This document shows positions 62,009 through 64,000 of a stretch of 64,000 bases of DNA, piece after piece. A program made the translations under genes and the position numbers. The DNA is from Ilyonectria destructans (lineage: Eukaryota; Ascomycota; Sordariomycetes; Hypocreales; Nectriaceae): positions 3,162,001 through 3,226,000 of the forward strand of contig JAHEWK010000006.1 in NCBI GenBank assembly GCA_020740775.1. The letters are read 5' to 3'. How positions within the stretch are numbered: the first letter of the stretch is position 1; each line of letters starts with the position of its first letter. The notes under the pieces are model-generated. The model was not told the DNA's origin. It saw only the letters and a program-made list of their open reading frames with translations, and made no database searches.

Positions 62009-64000
62009 GAGGGATGACGGAGAAGGGCGGAGACGGGCATGGCCGCGTATCTCCAAGGGAGAGGGATCAAGGCACCGAGGGAGGTATCGAGAGCAAAATT
62101 GGGCGAACCGGTGAAGAGACGGACGGACAAGGATATGCGGGTTGGGCTTGACCGCCTAGCCACCATATCGCTACCATGGGAACGCGTGTTGGGTTGTGGA
62201 AGATTTGTCTCTTGGCCACATGTGAGAATAGGTCGATCGTCTCCCCGATGAGCGATGCCGTCTTACTCAGGGAAGCCGCATCTGCGCGTCGAACACCACC
62301 AGAAAAAAAACGAGGGATGGCGAGGATCAAGAAAAACCAAGCCGGGTCAGAGCGTGGAATTGCCGAGATTGCCAGGGCAGACAGTGACGATCTTGTCCAT
62401 CACTCCGTCACTGCGGCCATTCCTGTGGTCTGCGTCAATCCTTCCCCGCCTGGCTTCTATGGAGAGAGCCAAATCACTCTCATCTGATTCATGAGAGGAG
62501 GGCCATGCTGGAGGGGCCGGAGGAGGACGGGATTCGACCGAGGAGTACCTGAGCAACTACACTACCCCTTACTTGCCCAGACGAGGTACCCCATGGGCAA
62601 GTGTGAGTGGACTTTGGGGATGTAGCTTTGTTTGATGTAGGATGAGACTAGGATGAAGGACTGGGATGACGGCGAAGTGCACATATTCGCTCAGATTGTC
62701 AGCTAGACATGGACTATTATTAAACGCACAGAAGACAATTGAGGCCGAGGTGGTCTAGAACATTGGAATCCATCTTCAAGATCCTTCAAGATCCGCCTCA
62801 AGCGCGCTGGAAGTCTGCGCGAAGCACCAAACTCCATGTATCCCTGTGCTGACGGTCTCGACTCGACGACAAGTTGACATGCTGTACGGCATGGCGTCGC
62901 GCGGCAGCGCACCCGCACCCGCACCGTAATGGTGGTTAATGCCGCCCCTCCCCCACTCGTGCCCCTCGCTCCGTCCATCTCGATTCTCACAATACATGTT
63001 GGCTAGGGACAGGGATGTCTGACGTCGGGGTTTTCAGCTATGCGAGCGCAGGACGCCCATTGAAACAAGACAGACGGGGGCCACCAGAACCATCGCCACG
63101 GAGCCAATGGGGCGAGTCATTGCGCACCGTAGGTAAGCGACCACGGGCAGAGACCGAGCGGTACGGTTGCGTAGCGCGTAGTGCGTAAAGGGCGGCGATA
63201 CATGTCAAAAAGGGCGGAGCTGAGCTGACTTGGAGGGTTGGCTGGTTGGTTGGTTTGAGCTGAGATAGGAGCTACTTTGTCGGTTTGCCTGCCTCCCTGT
63301 CTACCTGCGGTATTAGACGTAGCCCTCCTTCTTTCTAGATGTTACGTCAAATCCCTTCCAATTCAGGCGTGCAGAAAAGATATCAGGGGCCAAGGGCAAG
63401 CCAATCTCTGAAATCTGTCCAACATCTGATATGCTCTCCTCCGAAGCTTAAGAGGCTCCGACTGGAGCACTGGAAAATAGACAACTACCCATCTCACGTA
63501 AAGACGTGCGCCCACCAGGCTTCCATATCGGACGAACCGCCCGGTACCTGACTTTTGGCCACATTTCCCGTCAGTAGTACAGCAATCAGTCGCCGATAGC
63601 GCCAGCGCCGCCAAGCCCCGAATGTTCCCGGACGCACAAGGCCCAAGACCCCGTGCGTGGGGCCGGTCGGCGCGGTTGATAGGTGTAGGGCTTTCGGACC
63701 GGCGGGCGGGGCACTTTTGGCGGGGCCCTGGCGGTGGAGAAGGGCCTGACGTCACAGTGGATTTTCTGCCTTGTCTGACGCTGGCCGGCTGCGGGCTTCT
63801 GCGGTCTCTGCGTCGTGCAGATAATGGCGACTAGATGGCGCCCGAGATTCGCAGGATCCAGGGCGCTGGTTGGAGACGGGGGCTTGGCCGTTTCCACCGT
63901 CTCCAGACCGACTGGCCGGGCGACCGTATCTCGTTGGAGCATCTCGAAGCTCTCCCTGTTGGTTGGACGGTGTGGTGGACCTCCCCTCCTTACCGTACTG
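62009..64000. other. Gene-free right end of window
   Basis: These 2.0 kb follow LRA1. No recognisable gene, RNA or transposon is seen up to the window edge. Open frames at 63339-63942 are short and biased. A short tRNA-like A-box/B-box pair on the minus strand near 62520-62580 was examined and rejected. Confidence 0.45.

Noticed and set aside
62515..62590. tRNA-like A-box (TAGTGTAGTTG) and B-box-like GGTCGAATCCC on the minus strand
   Set aside because: The two boxes are about 20 nt apart, too close for a tRNA body; the T-loop lacks the required TTC, and no acceptor stem pairs.

Overview
The window is a 64 kb piece of a filamentous ascomycete (Pezizomycotina, most likely Sordariomycetes) nuclear genome. 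The evidence is short GT-AG introns of about 50-100 nt with CTAAC-type branch sites, Zn2Cys6 transcription factors, fungal rhodopsin-like and MFS membrane proteins, and fungus-specific families such as the quinate repressor and the L-rhamnose pathway enzymes. I see no tRNA, rRNA, CRISPR array or intact transposon.

Left part (1-25 kb, gene-poor). The window opens inside the 3' half of a ferric reductase (+). It converges on a two-exon gene (-) that fuses a fungal rhodopsin-like receptor domain to a FucP-type MFS sugar transporter. A four-exon Vba/Fnx-type MFS gene (+, 7985-10020) is preceded by sixteen perfect 20-bp repeats, each carrying a CCAAT box. Next comes a six-exon Zn2Cys6 regulator (-, 11462-14511), then about 8.2 kb with no recognisable gene, then a quinate-repressor (QutR/qa-1S)-like gene (-, 22697-24970).

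Middle (25-34 kb). This holds a G-rich, repeat-rich gene-free stretch with a strong G-quadruplex motif, a three-exon glyoxalase/VOC-fold gene (-), a decayed membrane-protein pseudogene with a premature stop and a frameshift (-, about 30465-31278), and a four-exon NASP/Hif1/Sim3-type histone chaperone (+).

Housekeeping block (34-48.5 kb). Mpp10 (U3 snoRNP), an RNF10/Mag2-like RING protein, a CBM48 protein with long introns, an F-box-like protein with a Cys-rich module, and a signal-peptide protein ending in RDEL all lie on the minus strand.

Right part (50-62 kb). A membrane-anchored GH114 alpha-galactosaminidase (+) is followed by a Zn2Cys6 regulator (-). The regulator is divergent from L-rhamnonate dehydratase (LRA3, +), which is followed by L-rhamnose-1-dehydrogenase (LRA1, +). 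These three look like part of an L-rhamnose catabolic cluster: step 1 (dehydrogenase), step 3 (dehydratase) and a candidate regulator. The lactonase (LRA2) and aldolase (LRA4) are not in the window.

All exon boundaries were read by hand from splice signals and frame, and have no transcript support. The most interesting signals are the CCAAT tandem array (8 + 5 bp + 8 copies), the rhamnose mini-cluster, the regulator whose zinc finger is split around a 25-nt microexon, the QutR-like protein that keeps dehydroquinase catalytic residues, and the rhodopsin-transporter fusion.
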